Both the position numbers and the translations under genes were made by a program. The notes below the pieces were generated by a model that was given only the letters and a program-made list of their open reading frames with translations, had not been told where the DNA came from and ran no database searches. Below, piece by piece: positions 34,001-45,707 of a stretch of 64,000 nt of DNA (position 1 is the stretch's first letter; every line of letters begins with the position of its first letter). The stretch is from Arthonia radiata (taxonomy: Eukaryota > Ascomycota > Arthoniomycetes > Arthoniales > Arthoniaceae). The stretch spans positions 2,298,340 through 2,362,339 of the forward strand of contig PSQN01000003.1 of assembly GCA_002989075.1 (NCBI GenBank). Direction: 5' to 3'.

Positions 34001-35470
34001 GTCTACTACCAGGTGTTCAGGAAGATTGCCAAGCAAAACACCCAGATTCAAAATTTGGAGCTCACGTACGTCAGCCCAGCTCTCAAAGAAGCCAAGGACC
34101 TGGACTTAGCAGTCCCTGGCACATATGTGTCCGGTAAGCCTGTCATCAGTATCGAGTCATTTGAGTCTACAGCCTTCGTCATCCAGTCGAAGCAGCGGCC
34201 TCGTCGATTTTGTCTCCGTGGCTCTGATGGCAACATCCATACGTTCCTTCTGAAGGGCCACGAAGATATCCGTCAAGATGAGCGTGTCATGCAGTTCTTT
34301 GGCCTTGTCAACACGCTCCTGCAAAACGATGAGAAGTGCATGAAGCGCCATCTGTCAATTCAGCGATATTCGGCAATACCACTGTCAACGCAATCCGGCT
34401 TGCTTGGCTGGGTACCCAACTCAGATACACTTCATGTCTTGATTCGAGACTACCGTGAGCACCGGAATATCCTACTCAACATTGAGCATCGCATCATGCT
34501 TCAAATGGCTCCGGACTATGAGATGCTGAGCCTCATGCAGAAGGTGGAGGTCTTCTCTTATGCCATGGACAACACGACTGGCCAAGATCTCTATCGCGTA
34601 TTGTGGCTCAAGAGCAAATCATCAGAGGCTTGGCTTGACCGCCGTACGAACTATATCCGTTCACTTGGCGTTATGTCCATGGTTGGGTACATCCTAGGGC
34701 TGGGCGACCGACATCCGAGCAATCTGATGCTCGATAAAGTCACTGGCAAGATCGTACACATCGACTTTGGCGACTGCTTCGAAGTTGCTATGCACCGAGA
34801 CAAGTATCCTGAGCGCGTGCCTTTCCGTCTGACTCGAATGCTTACCTTCGCAATGGAAGTTAGTAACATCGAAGGAAGCTTCAGAGTGACTTGTGAGAAC
34901 GTCATGCGCGTCTTGAGGGAAAACAAAGAGAGCTTAATGGCTGTCTTGGAGGCCTTCGTGCATGACCCGCTTCTCACTTGGCGGCTGAACACTAGAGATA
35001 GCCCACCGGAGCCGAGTTTCAGATCTGAGCGAAGAGAGAGCATCATGGGAGGTGGTGCGCCGGACGCTGGTGTCAATGCCGACCGCATAGCACATCCAGC
35101 CACGACCGGATCACTGTCCGGCCGCCCGCCCAGGCGTCATCGCAGCAGCACGACGGGTACGCGACCGTCCGGTATGAGCTCTGCAGCTACTGCTGTCAAC
35201 GGCAACTCTGCTGTCCCACCCGGTGCGGGCGGTGCCACATTCGAAGGCAGAGGCTCAGAACAGCAGAACCAGCGGGCATTGCAAGTGCTTGCGCGAGTAA
35301 AAGAGAAGCTCACAGGAAAAGACTTCAATCGACCGGGGACGATGCCGGATGGACAACCACGGGAGGTGCTGGAACTGAGTGTTCCAGACCAGGTTGAGCG
35401 GTTGATTAGGGAGGCCACCAACTTGGAGAACTTGTGTCAGCATTACATCGGATGGTGTTCCTTCTGGTAA
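28014..35470 (+). CDS. TOR: TOR serine/threonine kinase (PIKK family)
   Basis: Three exons: 28014-28069, 28118-28185 and 28239-35470 (introns 48 and 53 bp), giving 2451 aa, normal for fungal TOR. HEAT repeats fill about residues 60-1250, followed by the FAT domain. The FRB domain spans about 1875-1970 and keeps the rapamycin/FKBP12-contact Ser in EEASRLYFGE (about 1895) and the downstream WDVYYQVF. The kinase domain starts near 2010, with GHEDIRQDERVMQFF, the catalytic loop GLGDRHPSNLML (about 2195) and the metal-binding DFG in HIDFGDCFEVA (about 2216). The FATC tail ends in CQHYIGWCSFW. A Gly/Asn/Ser-rich insert near 1600 separates FAT repeats. TOR is the nutrient-sensing growth kinase of TORC1 and TORC2. 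The two 5' introns are in the conserved short leader. With one TOR visible, a single-TOR genome is likely, as in most filamentous fungi. Confidence 0.98.
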
Positions 35471-35886
35471 GATGTTGCATAAGCGGGCGTTTAGGGTATG
35501 AGAATGACGGGTTCAAATTGGACAAAGATGAGCATTGCGCCGGCTGGGTTCCTGTATCGTGTCAGCATAGCGAGGCGCTATGGGTGCCAATGTATGATAT
35601 TAGGGCAATGCAACAGTCGAATGAACTTTGCCTCTTTGATGCTGATCAAAGATCATTTCTGTCCATAGGCCTTAAGATCTCAGGCCATCGTCGGACTGCC
35701 TGATTTCCTATTTTGGGGCTTCGCGATCTTGTTAAGCGTTGAAGTACATCACGCATTAGATCTTAAGTCCTGCATTCCTCTTCAGCACACTTCAGTAGTG
35801 TCGCTCGAGGCCAGACATGATAATACGATAGCAGCCTATTGTCAACAAGGGCTCTGGGCTCCCATCCTTCGACAACAACGCCCATC
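35471..35886. other. Intergenic between TOR and TFB2
   Basis: 416 bp holding the TOR 3' UTR and the TFB2 promoter. No repeat or RNA gene is seen. The open frame that leads into TFB2 starts here from TTG only. Confidence 0.5.
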
Positions 35887-37335
35887 ATGCCCAGCAGCCC
35901 ATCCCTTCACTCGATCTTCGATTACCTGTCATCGCTCACTCGCAATGACAGGCGAAGGCTTTACCAGCAGCCGTCCACGGCACTTGCCATCTTTCGCCGC
36001 ATGTTGCCGCACCTCGCGAAGGCCTTCGTTATGGCGCTGCTTTACATGCCGCAACCGCTGCCCGTAGAGAATCTCGACAGATGGGTCAAGCAGGGCAGCT
36101 GGGATGAGAAAGAGAAGGCGAAGGAACTTCTTCAGCTTATGGACATGGTCGCTATTACAGGAGATGCAAAGACGCAAAAGGGCACCATTCGTCTGGCCAC
36201 TCCGTTCGTCACGAGCCTCCGCCGCGCAATCGCAGGTGGCGGCGACCACCGCAGCTTTGGCGTGCCGGCTGAGAAGCAGGATGCTACGGTCACGGAGAAG
36301 ATGCTGGATCAATTCGCGCGCACACAGTGGGACAGCATCATGTACTTCGTGGTCGGCAGCGTGGAGTCTGGCGCGGCATCCGGTGATTTCATCGCGGACG
36401 GCTCGAAGCTGCTGCTGGAGCAAGGCGGCTTTGTCAAGATGCGTGGGAGGTCCGCAGCAATCACGCAAGATGGCTTTGAGTTCCTGCTTCGCGACGTGAA
36501 CACGCAGATCTGGAGTCTGCTGATCGTGTATCTCAAGGACTCTGAGAGCCGCGGTCAAGACAGCATCGAGATCCTGGGCTTCTTGTTCACGCTCGGCAGT
36601 CTCGAGGTAGGCAAGGGGTACACGACGGAAAACTTGACGCAGAGTCAACAGACAACGCTGCTTGATTTGCACGACCTTGGGATCGTGTACAGGCACCCTA
36701 AAGTGACAACACGATTCTATCCGACGCGGCTGGCGAGCACGCTCAACTCTGACTCGAACGCTGTGACAAGCTCGATCGGAGGGACTTTGGCGCTTGCTGG
36801 TGGTGCTTCAGCGGATCAGGAGGGCTTCATCATTGTGGAGACTAACTACCGTGTCTATGCTTACACCAATGACGACTTGCGCATCGCGATTCTCTCTTTG
36901 TTCGCAAGTCTGAAGACAAGGTGGCCCAACATGATCATCGGCAAGCTCACGAAAGAATCAGTCCAGGGCGCAATCAAGTCCGGCATCACGTCGCAGCAGA
37001 TCATCTCGTACCTAACCGCGCACGCTCATCCCATTATGGCTTCACATCGCTCAGACCAAGCACCGACGGGTCAACCGTCTCTGCCGCCGACAGTCGTCGA
37101 CCAGATTCGACTTTGGCAGATCGAAGGGGATCGTATGAAAGCGACGCCTGGCTATCTGTTCAAGGAGTTCGTCAGCAACCAGCAGTACAAGGCTGTTGTT
37201 GATAAGGCCAAGCTGGTTGGCGTGCTGGTCTGGAGCGACGACGAGAAGAAGATGTGCTTCGTCACGCGGTATGAGCAGATCCAGTCGATGTTGAAGAATT
37301 GGGGTAGCCAGAATGCGAGCAGGAATGGCACGTGA
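35887..37335 (+). CDS. TFB2: TFIIH core subunit Tfb2 (p52)
   Basis: Intronless, 482 aa from the ATG at 35887. The upstream extension of the frame lacks an ATG. Tfb2/p52 anchors and stimulates the XPB helicase in TFIIH, which acts in RNA polymerase II promoter opening and nucleotide excision repair. Family features are the N-terminal LHSIFDYLSSL with PSTALAIFRRMLPHLAKAFV, then a winged-helix-rich middle including DGFEFLLRDVNTQIWSLLI. GFIIVETNYRVYAY leads into the clutch region that binds XPB. The C-terminal LWQIEGDRMKATPGYLFKEF fits the Tfb5-binding domain. Length and order match family norms. It follows TOR on the same strand but is an independent gene. Confidence 0.95.
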   Translation: MPSSPSLHSIFDYLSSLTRNDRRRLYQQPSTALAIFRRMLPHLAKAFVMALLYMPQPLPVENLDRWVKQGSWDEKEKAKELLQLMDMVAITGDAKTQKGTIRLATPFVTSLRRAIAGGGDHRSFGVPAEKQDATVTEKMLDQFARTQWDSIMYFVVGSVESGAASGDFIADGSKLLLEQGGFVKMRGRSAAITQDGFEFLLRDVNTQIWSLLIVYLKDSESRGQDSIEILGFLFTLGSLEVGKGYTTENLTQSQQTTLLDLHDLGIVYRHPKVTTRFYPTRLASTLNSDSNAVTSSIGGTLALAGGASADQEGFIIVETNYRVYAYTNDDLRIAILSLFASLKTRWPNMIIGKLTKESVQGAIKSGITSQQIISYLTAHAHPIMASHRSDQAPTGQPSLPPTVVDQIRLWQIEGDRMKATPGYLFKEFVSNQQYKAVVDKAKLVGVLVWSDDEKKMCFVTRYEQIQSMLKNWGSQNASRNGT

Positions 37336-38157
37336 AGCCACAGGATGGCAACATTGAGGAAACAAGTTGATCGAGCTCTGCTTACGGGTATGATCGTCCC
37401 AATGAGCCTGGCCTTGGCCAGAAAGTCTCGAGTAAGAGCATCTATCAGAGCTTCCTCGGTCGCATACCGGCAGCGCAAGGCTCGAGTCTGCGATGCTATG
37501 TCGCAAGTACGACAGCACAACATGAAGGTCATTATATCTCACAAATCGCAACTTGGATCAAGGCGACGAGATGAGGCAGGTTCGATGCAGCGCCACATGA
37601 GCACCTGTAGCCATCCCAAGGCGTTTTGCCGTCTATGCAGCCTTTCCTCAAATTGTCGGCAAGCAGGACAGCCGGACGAAACTTTTAGACAACGAGCTTG
37701 AGCTCTGATTCCAGGCGGTCCGTCTCAAATATTACGGATCGAGTAAGAGATGTACTATTAGCATCAGAATCAATGGCTTCAAGTGAAGCATTACCGCACC
37801 TACATGCGGTAAAATTTCGTTCTTGCATTGATACAGCCTGCAGTCAGTACATTCTGCGGCACGATCGAAGATGTTCCCCATATCATTGCTCCTGTTGTCA
37901 CCTCCTTAGTGAAGTGTAGCATTTCGTGTGTAGCCCAACAACTCACCAATACAAATCCAAGCAAGGCTCGCGACAAGATCGCGCTGTCACGTGTCGAAAG
38001 AGGCTATGCAGAAATAACGTGATTCATAACATGCCCGAGTGACGTGGCTGTGTATGCATCTAAAATTTGAGCCCGCTCGTTTAGAACTAGGTACTTTTCA
38101 AACATAGCTCGCTCGCAACGAAATCCTGTTCAAGGCCAGCAACCTCTTGAACTATTC
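37336..38157. other. Intergenic, promoter of the Aquarius gene
   Basis: 822 bp without a supported gene. Short frames at 37345-37701 and 37698-37919 show no motif. I looked for a tRNA-like cloverleaf and saw none. Confidence 0.5.
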
Positions 38158-41100
38158 ATGGATGGTCCAGCGCAACCTTCGAGCGCAGATCTCCATGGCA
38201 ACAGCCATTTTGCGCAGGTCGCGCACAAGTACTGGCTAAACCGCAAAATCAAGAAAGCGCAACCTAGTGTCATCAAGGGTGAGCTATGGGATCATTTGGA
38301 AAAGGAGCAGTACGCAGCTGAGTCTGTGACTCTTCTGGAAAATCTGCAATGTCTCGAGCAGTATCTCTGGCCCACCTTCGACGACAGCTCATCCAATTAC
38401 CACACCCTCATCATCGTTCTCATCCTCAACGCGAAACGCCGGCAAGGTCTTCCTACCTGGACTCTCTTCGATGACAGGCCCGCCGACTTTTCCGTCCTCT
38501 TCCGACAGATCTTATCGCTGCTACTTGACACGTCACTGTCGCTGCAGATCCGCGCGCAGGTACTAGTGTGCGTCATTGGCGCATTCCAGTCGCTCGAGAA
38601 TGGGCTCATCAGGAAAGAGTGCGCGCCGCTGGTGTCAATATCAATATGGAACAATCTTCATAGCGAGACGGTGCGAAGCAAGATCCTGGAGGACAACGTG
38701 CAGTTCAGCAAGGCCTGGCGCAATACGACTAAGCGCTTCAACAGTGCAGACGAAGCGGGCAAGGGCCGCTTACGATATGAGAGATCATGGCTGTACTCTC
38801 TGTTGTTGGACTTTATCGAGATGCTCTGCAAGTCGACCCAGCAAGATGCGCATGCAAGATCGTATTGCGAGCGCTTCATGGAATTCTTGTGCGACCTTGA
38901 GAGCCAGTTTCCAACAAGGCGCTACGTCAACACGCTTCTGAAAGATTTGAACACACTGGTGGTCTTAAAACAGTCGCCGATGCTGCAAGGCGAGCCAGGC
39001 AGCTTGATGAGAGATTTCACTACACTGCTTCGGCATTACGTACGCTTTCCTTTAGACGATCACACAGGGCGGTTGCATTCAACGAAGGAGGTGGCAGAAG
39101 CACGCTCAGCACATGTCGCCGGGCTGCAAAGAAATGCTCTAAAGTACTTTAAGGAGAAGCTTAGCCTGCTTGCACTTTCCAACCAGGGCGGTGTTCAGCG
39201 AAAGCAGGAGTTGAGTTCACATCTCGACGCACTAGATGATGAAGAACTTGCTCAGCTTGCGTCGCATCTCGGGATCCGGACGAGCTACTCGAATGTACCG
39301 AGTCTCGAATGCAACCGGCAATTCGTTCTCGAGACTGTTCTCACCAGCTATGAAAAGCGAGGATCGTATCAAGAGGAGATCAAGCAGATGGCCATCCTCC
39401 CAACCGAGAAAACGCTGTATGACCCAACCCTTCAGCGAGATCAAAGTTACGATGGCGAACACCCACTTGCGATACCCAAGCTAAACTTACAGTACCTTGC
39501 GACAGCTGACTTCCTGTGGCGCTCGTTCATTCTATACAGAAACGAAGCTTTTTATGAGATAAGAACTCACATAGAAGAGACTTTCAAGCGCATGTTTCCA
39601 CGACACGATCAGAACAACGCTCAGCCTGGGCCTCCAGGCTCACGAATAGCGCTCAAGATCAACAAGCCAGCCGTCGTGAGCGTCACGCCCCCAAAGGTGG
39701 GCGAAGACGCTCCAGCGGAGGTTCGCGCTGAGATCATATTGGATGTCTCACGCATGCCGGACAACGTGCGGAGAGAATGGGAAGAGCTCCGGCCCGATGA
39801 CATTGTTTTCCTGGCCACGTCGAAGAAGCCACGTGCTAAGCCACAAACCAACGGTGTGACGACAGTGTCGACACTTGAAGATGCACCAGTGTCCTGTGTT
39901 CGATCAGCCGAAGTACTGCACATCTTGGACGAGAAGGGTCATATTCTGCGTTATTCGGACCAGCAGTCGAACGGCTTTGTGCGCAGACCACGACAGCGCA
40001 GACTGCTCGTCAAGCTTGACCCTTTAGCCTACGCTGATGACCTTGCCAAGCAACAGAAGGGCCAAGGCGACGTTTACGAGTCGATAGATCTCATCATCCG
40101 GCGACGCGCTCGTGAGAACAATTTCAAATCAATCCTGGAGTCGATCAGATGGTTGGCGGTGTCCGATGTACCACTGCCGTCGTGGTTCCTCGATGTGTTT
40201 CTCGGGCTTGGTGACCCAACCAGTGCGAGCTACAAGAACCTTTCTTCTGCGCTCAAGACTCTTGACTATAGGGACACGTTCTTGAACTGGCAGCATCTTC
40301 GTGAGGCAATGCCAGACAAGGATATACAGGCGCAGGGCGCAACACAAGAAATCAATCGACCACCATATGTGCTCGAATCCGTCTCAAGTGCCGAAGCTCC
40401 CCAAGAACCCAGTCATAAGCGCGTCAAAAGTGAGCCGTCTGTGCCGGAAGCTAAGATAGTTCCAACTACGTCGACAACCCAACAGTCGGCAGAGTCTTCC
40501 AAAGCTCCGAGATCCTCGAGAAAGCGCAGAAGACAAGAAGTCGAACAGGACGAGATTATGGAGACTGTCAAAGTTTCGACGTACAAGCCACCCAATATGG
40601 GTCCCTATCCCAGCGATACAGCAAAGCCTAATCAGGTTCGCTTCACTCCGAGGCAAGTCGAGGCCATCACCGCCGGTACGCAACCTGGCTTGACAGTAAT
40701 CGTCGGACCACCCGGCACTGGCAAGACGGACGTTGCGGTCCAGATCATCAACAATATCTATCACAATTTTCCAAATGAGCGCATACTGCTAGTGGCGCAT
40801 AGCAATCAAGCTCTGAACCAGTTATTCGCTAAGATCGCCAATCTAGACATCGATGAGCGGCATTTGCTGCGACTCGGCCAAGGCGAACGTGAGTTGCAAC
40901 TTGAAACAAGTTATGGCAAGCAAGGTCGAGTCGAGAACTTTCTGGCTCATGGCGCTCGGCTTTTGGCGGAGGTGAATCGATTGGCGTATTCTATACGAGC
41001 CCCCGGTGCCCACGGCAACTCGTGCGAGACTGCAGAATATTTCGACTCGGTCTACGTGCGCCCGATCTGGAAGCGGTATCTGGAAAAAATCGCGGACGCC

Positions 41101-42584
41101 GAGAACGCGACTGAGATCATACAGGGCTTTCCTTTCCACGACTTCTTCTCAAACACGCCCAGACCGCTGTTCTCTTCGATGAGTATGAGTCGAGAGCAAG
41201 CCTCGGAGGTTGTGACCGGATGCTATCGGCACATTGAGAAGATGTTCGTCGAGCTACAGGATATCCAGCCATTCGAAGTGCTACGCCGAGATAGAGAGAA
41301 GTCGAATTATCTCCTCGTCAAGGAAGCTCGGATCGTCGCAATGACCACCACACACGCGGCGATGCGCCGGCAGGAGATTGCTGACATGGGTTTTCAATAC
41401 GACAACGTGGTCATGGAAGAAGCTGCGCAGATCACCGAGGTTGAAAACTTCATTCCGCTTGCAATGCAGAAAGCACAGAGTGGCTCGACGGAGAATGGTC
41501 TCAAGCGAGTCGTGCTCTGCGGAGACCATTTGCAGAATTCGCCTATCATATCCAACTATGCGTACAGACATTTCGCAAACCTCGAGCAGTCGATGTTCTT
41601 GCGGTTGATACGCCTGGGTGTTCCACACATCTTACTCGACAAGCAGGGCCGTGCTAGAGAGTCTATTGCGGAATTGTACAAGTGGCGGTACCCGCAAATG
41701 GGCAGTCTGCCTCACGTGCTGGACTTGCCGGAGTTCAGACGTGCCAACGCGGGCTTGAGATACGATTATCAATTTGTTGACGTGCCTGACTACAAGGGCA
41801 AAGGCGAGTCTCAGCCGTCACCGCACTTCATACAGAATCTCGGCGAGGCAGAGTACGCTGTGGCGCTTTACCAATACATGCGCCTACTTGGCTACCCAGC
41901 GCGCAAGATCAGTATCCTTACGATGTATGCTGGGCAGCGATCGCTGATCAGAGACGTCTTGGGCCATCGCTGTAAGAATAATAAGCTCTTTGGGCTGCCG
42001 CGGACGGTGAGCACGGTGGACAAGTATCAAGGAGAGCAGAACGATTGTGAGTTCTCATCCCGCCTGGAAGTCAACACGCATTCGCTGACACTCACCTAGA
42101 TATCATCCTCTCCCTAGTCCGCACGACCCGACCTGGATATCTACGCGACATCCGCCGTCTCACCGTGGCTCTATCGCGAGCGCGCCTTGGCCTCTACATA
42201 CTTGGCCGTCAGACAGTTTTCGAACAGTGCCCGGAGCTGAGGCCGGCTTTCGAGCTCCTGTTCCAACGACCCATAAAGCTACAGCTGGTGACAGGCGAGA
42301 TGTTCCCAGCTGCGCGACAAGTGGAGGACGAAGCGCAGCAGAGCGAGATGGATAGTGTCGAGCATCTTGGCCAGTATGTGTACGAGATGACTCAGGCGAA
42401 GGTCAAAGCGTTGAGAGATGAGGGCGCCCAGCCACCTCAAATTGACGAAAAGGCGTATGCAGGCGAGGATGAAGACGAAGATGACGCTGCAGTGCCAGTG
42501 GATGATGGCGCAGATTTAGAAGAGGATGAGGACGAGACGGGCTTCATACCGCTCGAAGCTGGACCTGAAGATATCGAATCCTAG
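38158..42584 (+). CDS. Intron-binding spliceosomal helicase Aquarius (Cwf11)
   Basis: Two exons: 38158-42046 and 42100-42584 (53-bp intron, phase 1), giving 1457 aa. Aquarius binds intron RNA about 30-40 nt upstream of the branch point and contributes to spliceosome remodelling, EJC loading and snoRNP release. The N-terminal armadillo-like region (residues 1 to about 430) opens with SHFAQVAHKYWLNRKIKKAQPS-like family sequence. The C-terminal SF1B helicase core has Walker A GPPGTGKTDVA (about 850), motif II in VMEEAAQITE (about 1087) and KQGRARESIAELYKWRYP. Motif V is in VSTVDKYQGEQND, with motif VI LTVALSRARLGLYI just after the intron. Between about 755 and 815 is a Lys/Arg/Ser-rich linker with a possible nuclear signal (RKRRR). 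The tail is strongly acidic. S. cerevisiae lacks this gene, so its presence fits an intron-rich fungus. Confidence 0.96.
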
Positions 42585-42990
42585 AATCACGCAGCTGTAT
42601 AATAGACATGCAATGTACCAACATCATGAGACTATACGCGACCATTTATCTTCCTATGCATTATTGGATGATTTGATGGCGTTCGTCATCAAAAAGGGGT
42701 AACCAGTCGCGTGGTCGCGTCCAAATCTTCACCTCCGACTCCAACTGCTCCTTCCATCTTCACCTTCACCGCTTTTACTTTCCATCTCCATCGCGCCTGC
42801 TCAAGTGAATAATGTCTTCATCATGCCTTTCCTTCATCATGTCGCGTCTTTCTTTCGCCTGCTTCGATGTCCAGCAATCCCCTCCATACGAAAGAAGTCC
42901 ACGGCAAAGAACAAAAGTGCGTCTCAAGCTGGACAAGTTGGGAGCTCTGAAGGACGCGATAGCAGTCGGGAGGGAGGAGAAGCAGGTGCG
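42585..42990. other. Intergenic, promoter of TAD2
   Basis: About 406 bp. Plus frames at 42805-43278 and 42812-43111 overlap the TAD2 start but do not match the family. Treated as 5' flank and UTR. Confidence 0.45.
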
Positions 42991-43873
42991 ATGGACGCTT
43001 ACATTGAGAACCGCGAGTATCATGAGAACTTCATGCGGGAGGCTATTAATATGGTGCGTGCTTCTCTCTTCTCTTCTCCTCTTTTTGAATGGCGTGTTTA
43101 TAAGGTTGTAGACGGTAACTACTTTCCACACATACATGCTCCACTTGGATGTCAGAGTCATCGAAGTGTGTGGTTTTCCACTAACACAGACGGCAGGCCG
43201 AGCGAGCCCTCCGCAGCGATGAGACACCAGTCGGTTGCGTTTTCGTCCATGATGGCGAGATCGTTGGACGCGGTATGAATGACACGAACCGATCGTTGAA
43301 CGTAGGTCCTTGGATCCTCTTCTACTTCAGCATCCAATACTACCCACGAGATGGCGTCTGATCTACAGACCACGATCTCACTATCCCTTGGTCGCATGAC
43401 TGACCCCATGACCAGGGAACCGCCCACTGCGAGTTCATCGCCATCCGCCAGCTACTCGACACGCATCCAGCATCCTTCCTCAAGGACTGCGATCTCTACG
43501 TCACCGTCGAACCCTGCATCATGTGCGCCGCCATGCTACGCCAATTCCAAGTCAAAGGCGTCTACTTCGGCTGCGCGAACGAGCGGTTCGGTGGCACTGG
43601 CGGCGTGCTAAACGTGCATTCCGATCCGGCGGTGGACCCTGGGTACCCTGTTTATGGTGGTATGTTTCGCGAGGAGGCGATTATGCTGTTGAGGCGGTTC
43701 TACGTGCAGGAGAATGATAAGGGTGAGTCTGAGCTTGGTCCTTTTGGTGAGGATAGACGACGGTGATGTGTACTGACTGGAGAGCAGCGCCAGAGCCGCA
43801 CAAGAAAGCTAATCGTGAGCTGAAGACTGAGATCGTGGCGCACAAGGGCAAGGCGAATTTGAACAAGGCTTGA
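42991..43873 (+). CDS. TAD2: tRNA-specific adenosine deaminase subunit Tad2
   Basis: Four exons: 42991-43053, 43197-43301, 43416-43722 and 43788-43873 (introns 143, 114 and 65 bp), giving 186 aa. Tad2 is the catalytic subunit of the Tad2-Tad3 heterodimer that converts A34 to inosine in tRNA anticodons. The start MDAYIENREYHENFMREAIN and ALRSDETPVGCVFVHDGEIV match the family. The zinc-binding deaminase motifs are H60-x-E62 and VEPCIMC (C90, C93). GGTGGVLNVHSD is also typical. The first motif reads HCE where most Tad2/ADAT2 proteins have HAE; the zinc ligand and the proton-shuttle Glu are both kept. The Lys-rich C-terminus could help bind tRNA. The gene has more and longer introns than its neighbours. 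Confidence 0.93.
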
Positions 43874-44890
43874 GCGTGCGGACTGGAAACCGCGTCCTGG
43901 CCATGAGGAGTCGGTACCAAAATATAGCATTGTGAGTGTATGATATGGCATCATGGCGTCCACCGAGGACGACTGGCATGAAGCATACGATCGCATGATA
44001 AGCATAGCCCAGGGCGCGGTAAATGCATTGCATAGCTGGCGCGGAAAAGGGGAACCGTGAGCATTTGCCGATACACATAGATCAAAACAGCATTTGCCGA
44101 AATATAAATCATATCACGCTTCGTGCCCTCACGTTTCTCATCATAACTAGGTGCCGAGAATCACTTCCTTTCTCTAAGGTCATGCCTAGAGACTCAAACT
44201 TCGGAGGACAGTCTTACAAATTGCGCATCTCATTTCCGACACAACAAAGCCTTCATACTGGCTCATCGTGGAGTAATGCCCGGCCGGATGCGAACGATAC
44301 TGCGTCTGTGTTCTGAGCTCTCGTGGCTTGACCCTCAGACACCTGGTGTCTTCTCTTTAACAAACCGTGGCGAACACCTGACAAAGCGCCGCACTCACCA
44401 AGCGGGTCTCCAACGCCGTCATCTCTGGGATTTGCGAGCCAGCTCTTCCGTACATTCATCCGGTCTTCCTTCTTACGGCGCTGCCTCACAGCACCTGTGT
44501 ACTCCGCTCACGCTGTCGTCGTCAAGCGGTAGATCATATCAGACTCGCTTCTTTTGCAGACGTATTGCGCGAGCCACTGGAAGCCTTCGCGATAGCCTGC
44601 GCGGAAGCCTGGACGCATGACCACGCTGATCCTGATGACCTCGACTGCGTTCGCAATGTCTGGTTGATGAGCTGAGTTGCTATCCATGCTCTGTTCGCTG
44701 CGGGGGTCGCCCTTGATCGCCGTTGTCTCGAGCGGGTTCCCACCTCGGTCGATAGCACGCCCTCCACGATTCGTCCCTTGCCCTTACCTGTGGTCTTCGG
44801 TGGTCTAATAAAGCCCCAGAATATCTCTCATCTGCAGCTCACGCATTCCCATGTCCTTGTATCTTCTTCTCGTTCTCCGTAGAGGGCGCT
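43874..44890. other. Intergenic, no supported gene
   Basis: About 1 kb between TAD2 and COX16. A minus-strand frame with an ATG at 44687 and stop at 44508 (59 aa, mixed composition, about 30 more open codons upstream) is the only candidate, and I could not link it to a family or a splice model. The remaining frames look random. Confidence 0.4.
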
Positions 44891-45408
44891 TCAAAATACC
44901 CCATCCGGCTCCCCCTCCAACCTCTTCACCCGCTTTGGTTCCCAGTCGTCTAATCGGTCGCTTTGTCCTGCAAGTCTGTGTACGTCAGCTTCATGCACCA
45001 AACCCCCACCATTTCCATTTCCCACCACGGCCGACCACACCACCACAACCACCATCCCCCAAACAACAAAAGAAAAACAAACCTCCAATACTCCTCCCTG
45101 ATATCCTTCGACTTAAACCCGCCCTTCAATTTATCCTTCGCCTTCTTCTCCTCTAACCCCAGCACCTCCTCCCGATCCAGCATGTGCGTTTTCCTGTCAA
45201 ATCTTTCATACCGGACGGCTGTGGCCGGTGTGAGGAAGAAAGACCCGAGGACGACGGTGCCGACGAAGGGCAGCCCGAAGAGGAGGAATGGGTGGCGCGC
45301 GAGGTGACGCCGGTAGGTTGCGGAGATGGTGAGCCAGTGTGCGGAGGTGGTGTGGGCTTCGGTGAGGGGGGGGGCGGAGCGGGGGAAGGGGTTGTTGAAG
45401 AGGGGCAT
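44891..45408 (-). CDS. COX16: Cytochrome c oxidase assembly protein Cox16
   Basis: Two exons: 45408-45083 and 44975-44891 (107-bp intron, phase 2), giving 136 aa. Cox16 sits in the mitochondrial inner membrane and helps assemble the Cox1/Cox2 modules of complex IV. The sequence has one TM helix (HPFLLFGLPFVGTVVLGSFF, about residues 39-58). After it come the family motif VRYERFDRKT, a charged KKAKDKLKGG region and REEYW. Across the splice junction is the C-terminal block DDWEPKRVKRLEGEPDG, which is diagnostic. The N-terminus is short, without a long cleavable presequence. It is transcribed divergently from SKI2. Confidence 0.93.
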
Positions 45409-45707
45409 GGCCTTGTACTGGAGGGGTGGGAATGTGGATGTGGTGGGATGTGTAAGAAGGTGTGGCGTGTGTGGTGTGGGTGACGTGGTGGTGATGGTGT
45501 GGTTGATGGCGATTGAAGATGAGATGGTTTCGGGGTATTGAGGAGCGAGATGGCGCTAGGCTCTGTTGGGTGATGGAGGTGTGAATTGATTGACGTCTGG
45601 GCTCCATTTTCTAAAGTCAGTTGAACATGACATGCCCAAAGAAATTGCGCACAGTATCTCGGAGTAGGCTGTGAGCGGAGAAGGTGTAAGAGGAGAGATC
45701 AGTCATC
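45409..45707. promoter_or_regulatory. Shared COX16/SKI2 divergent promoter
   Basis: Only 299 bp separates the two start codons, so both genes must draw on this stretch. The COX16 side is G/T-rich on the plus strand. No defined operator or TATA element was identified with confidence. Confidence 0.4.

Noticed and set aside
35929-36696. 255-codon minus frame inside TFB2
   Set aside because: Shadow of the TFB2 coding strand; no independent motif.
37336-38157. Possible tRNA or snRNA gene in the longest core intergenic gaps
   Set aside because: No A-box/B-box pair or cloverleaf could be drawn by eye here or in the other long gaps; a tRNA-finding program would settle it.
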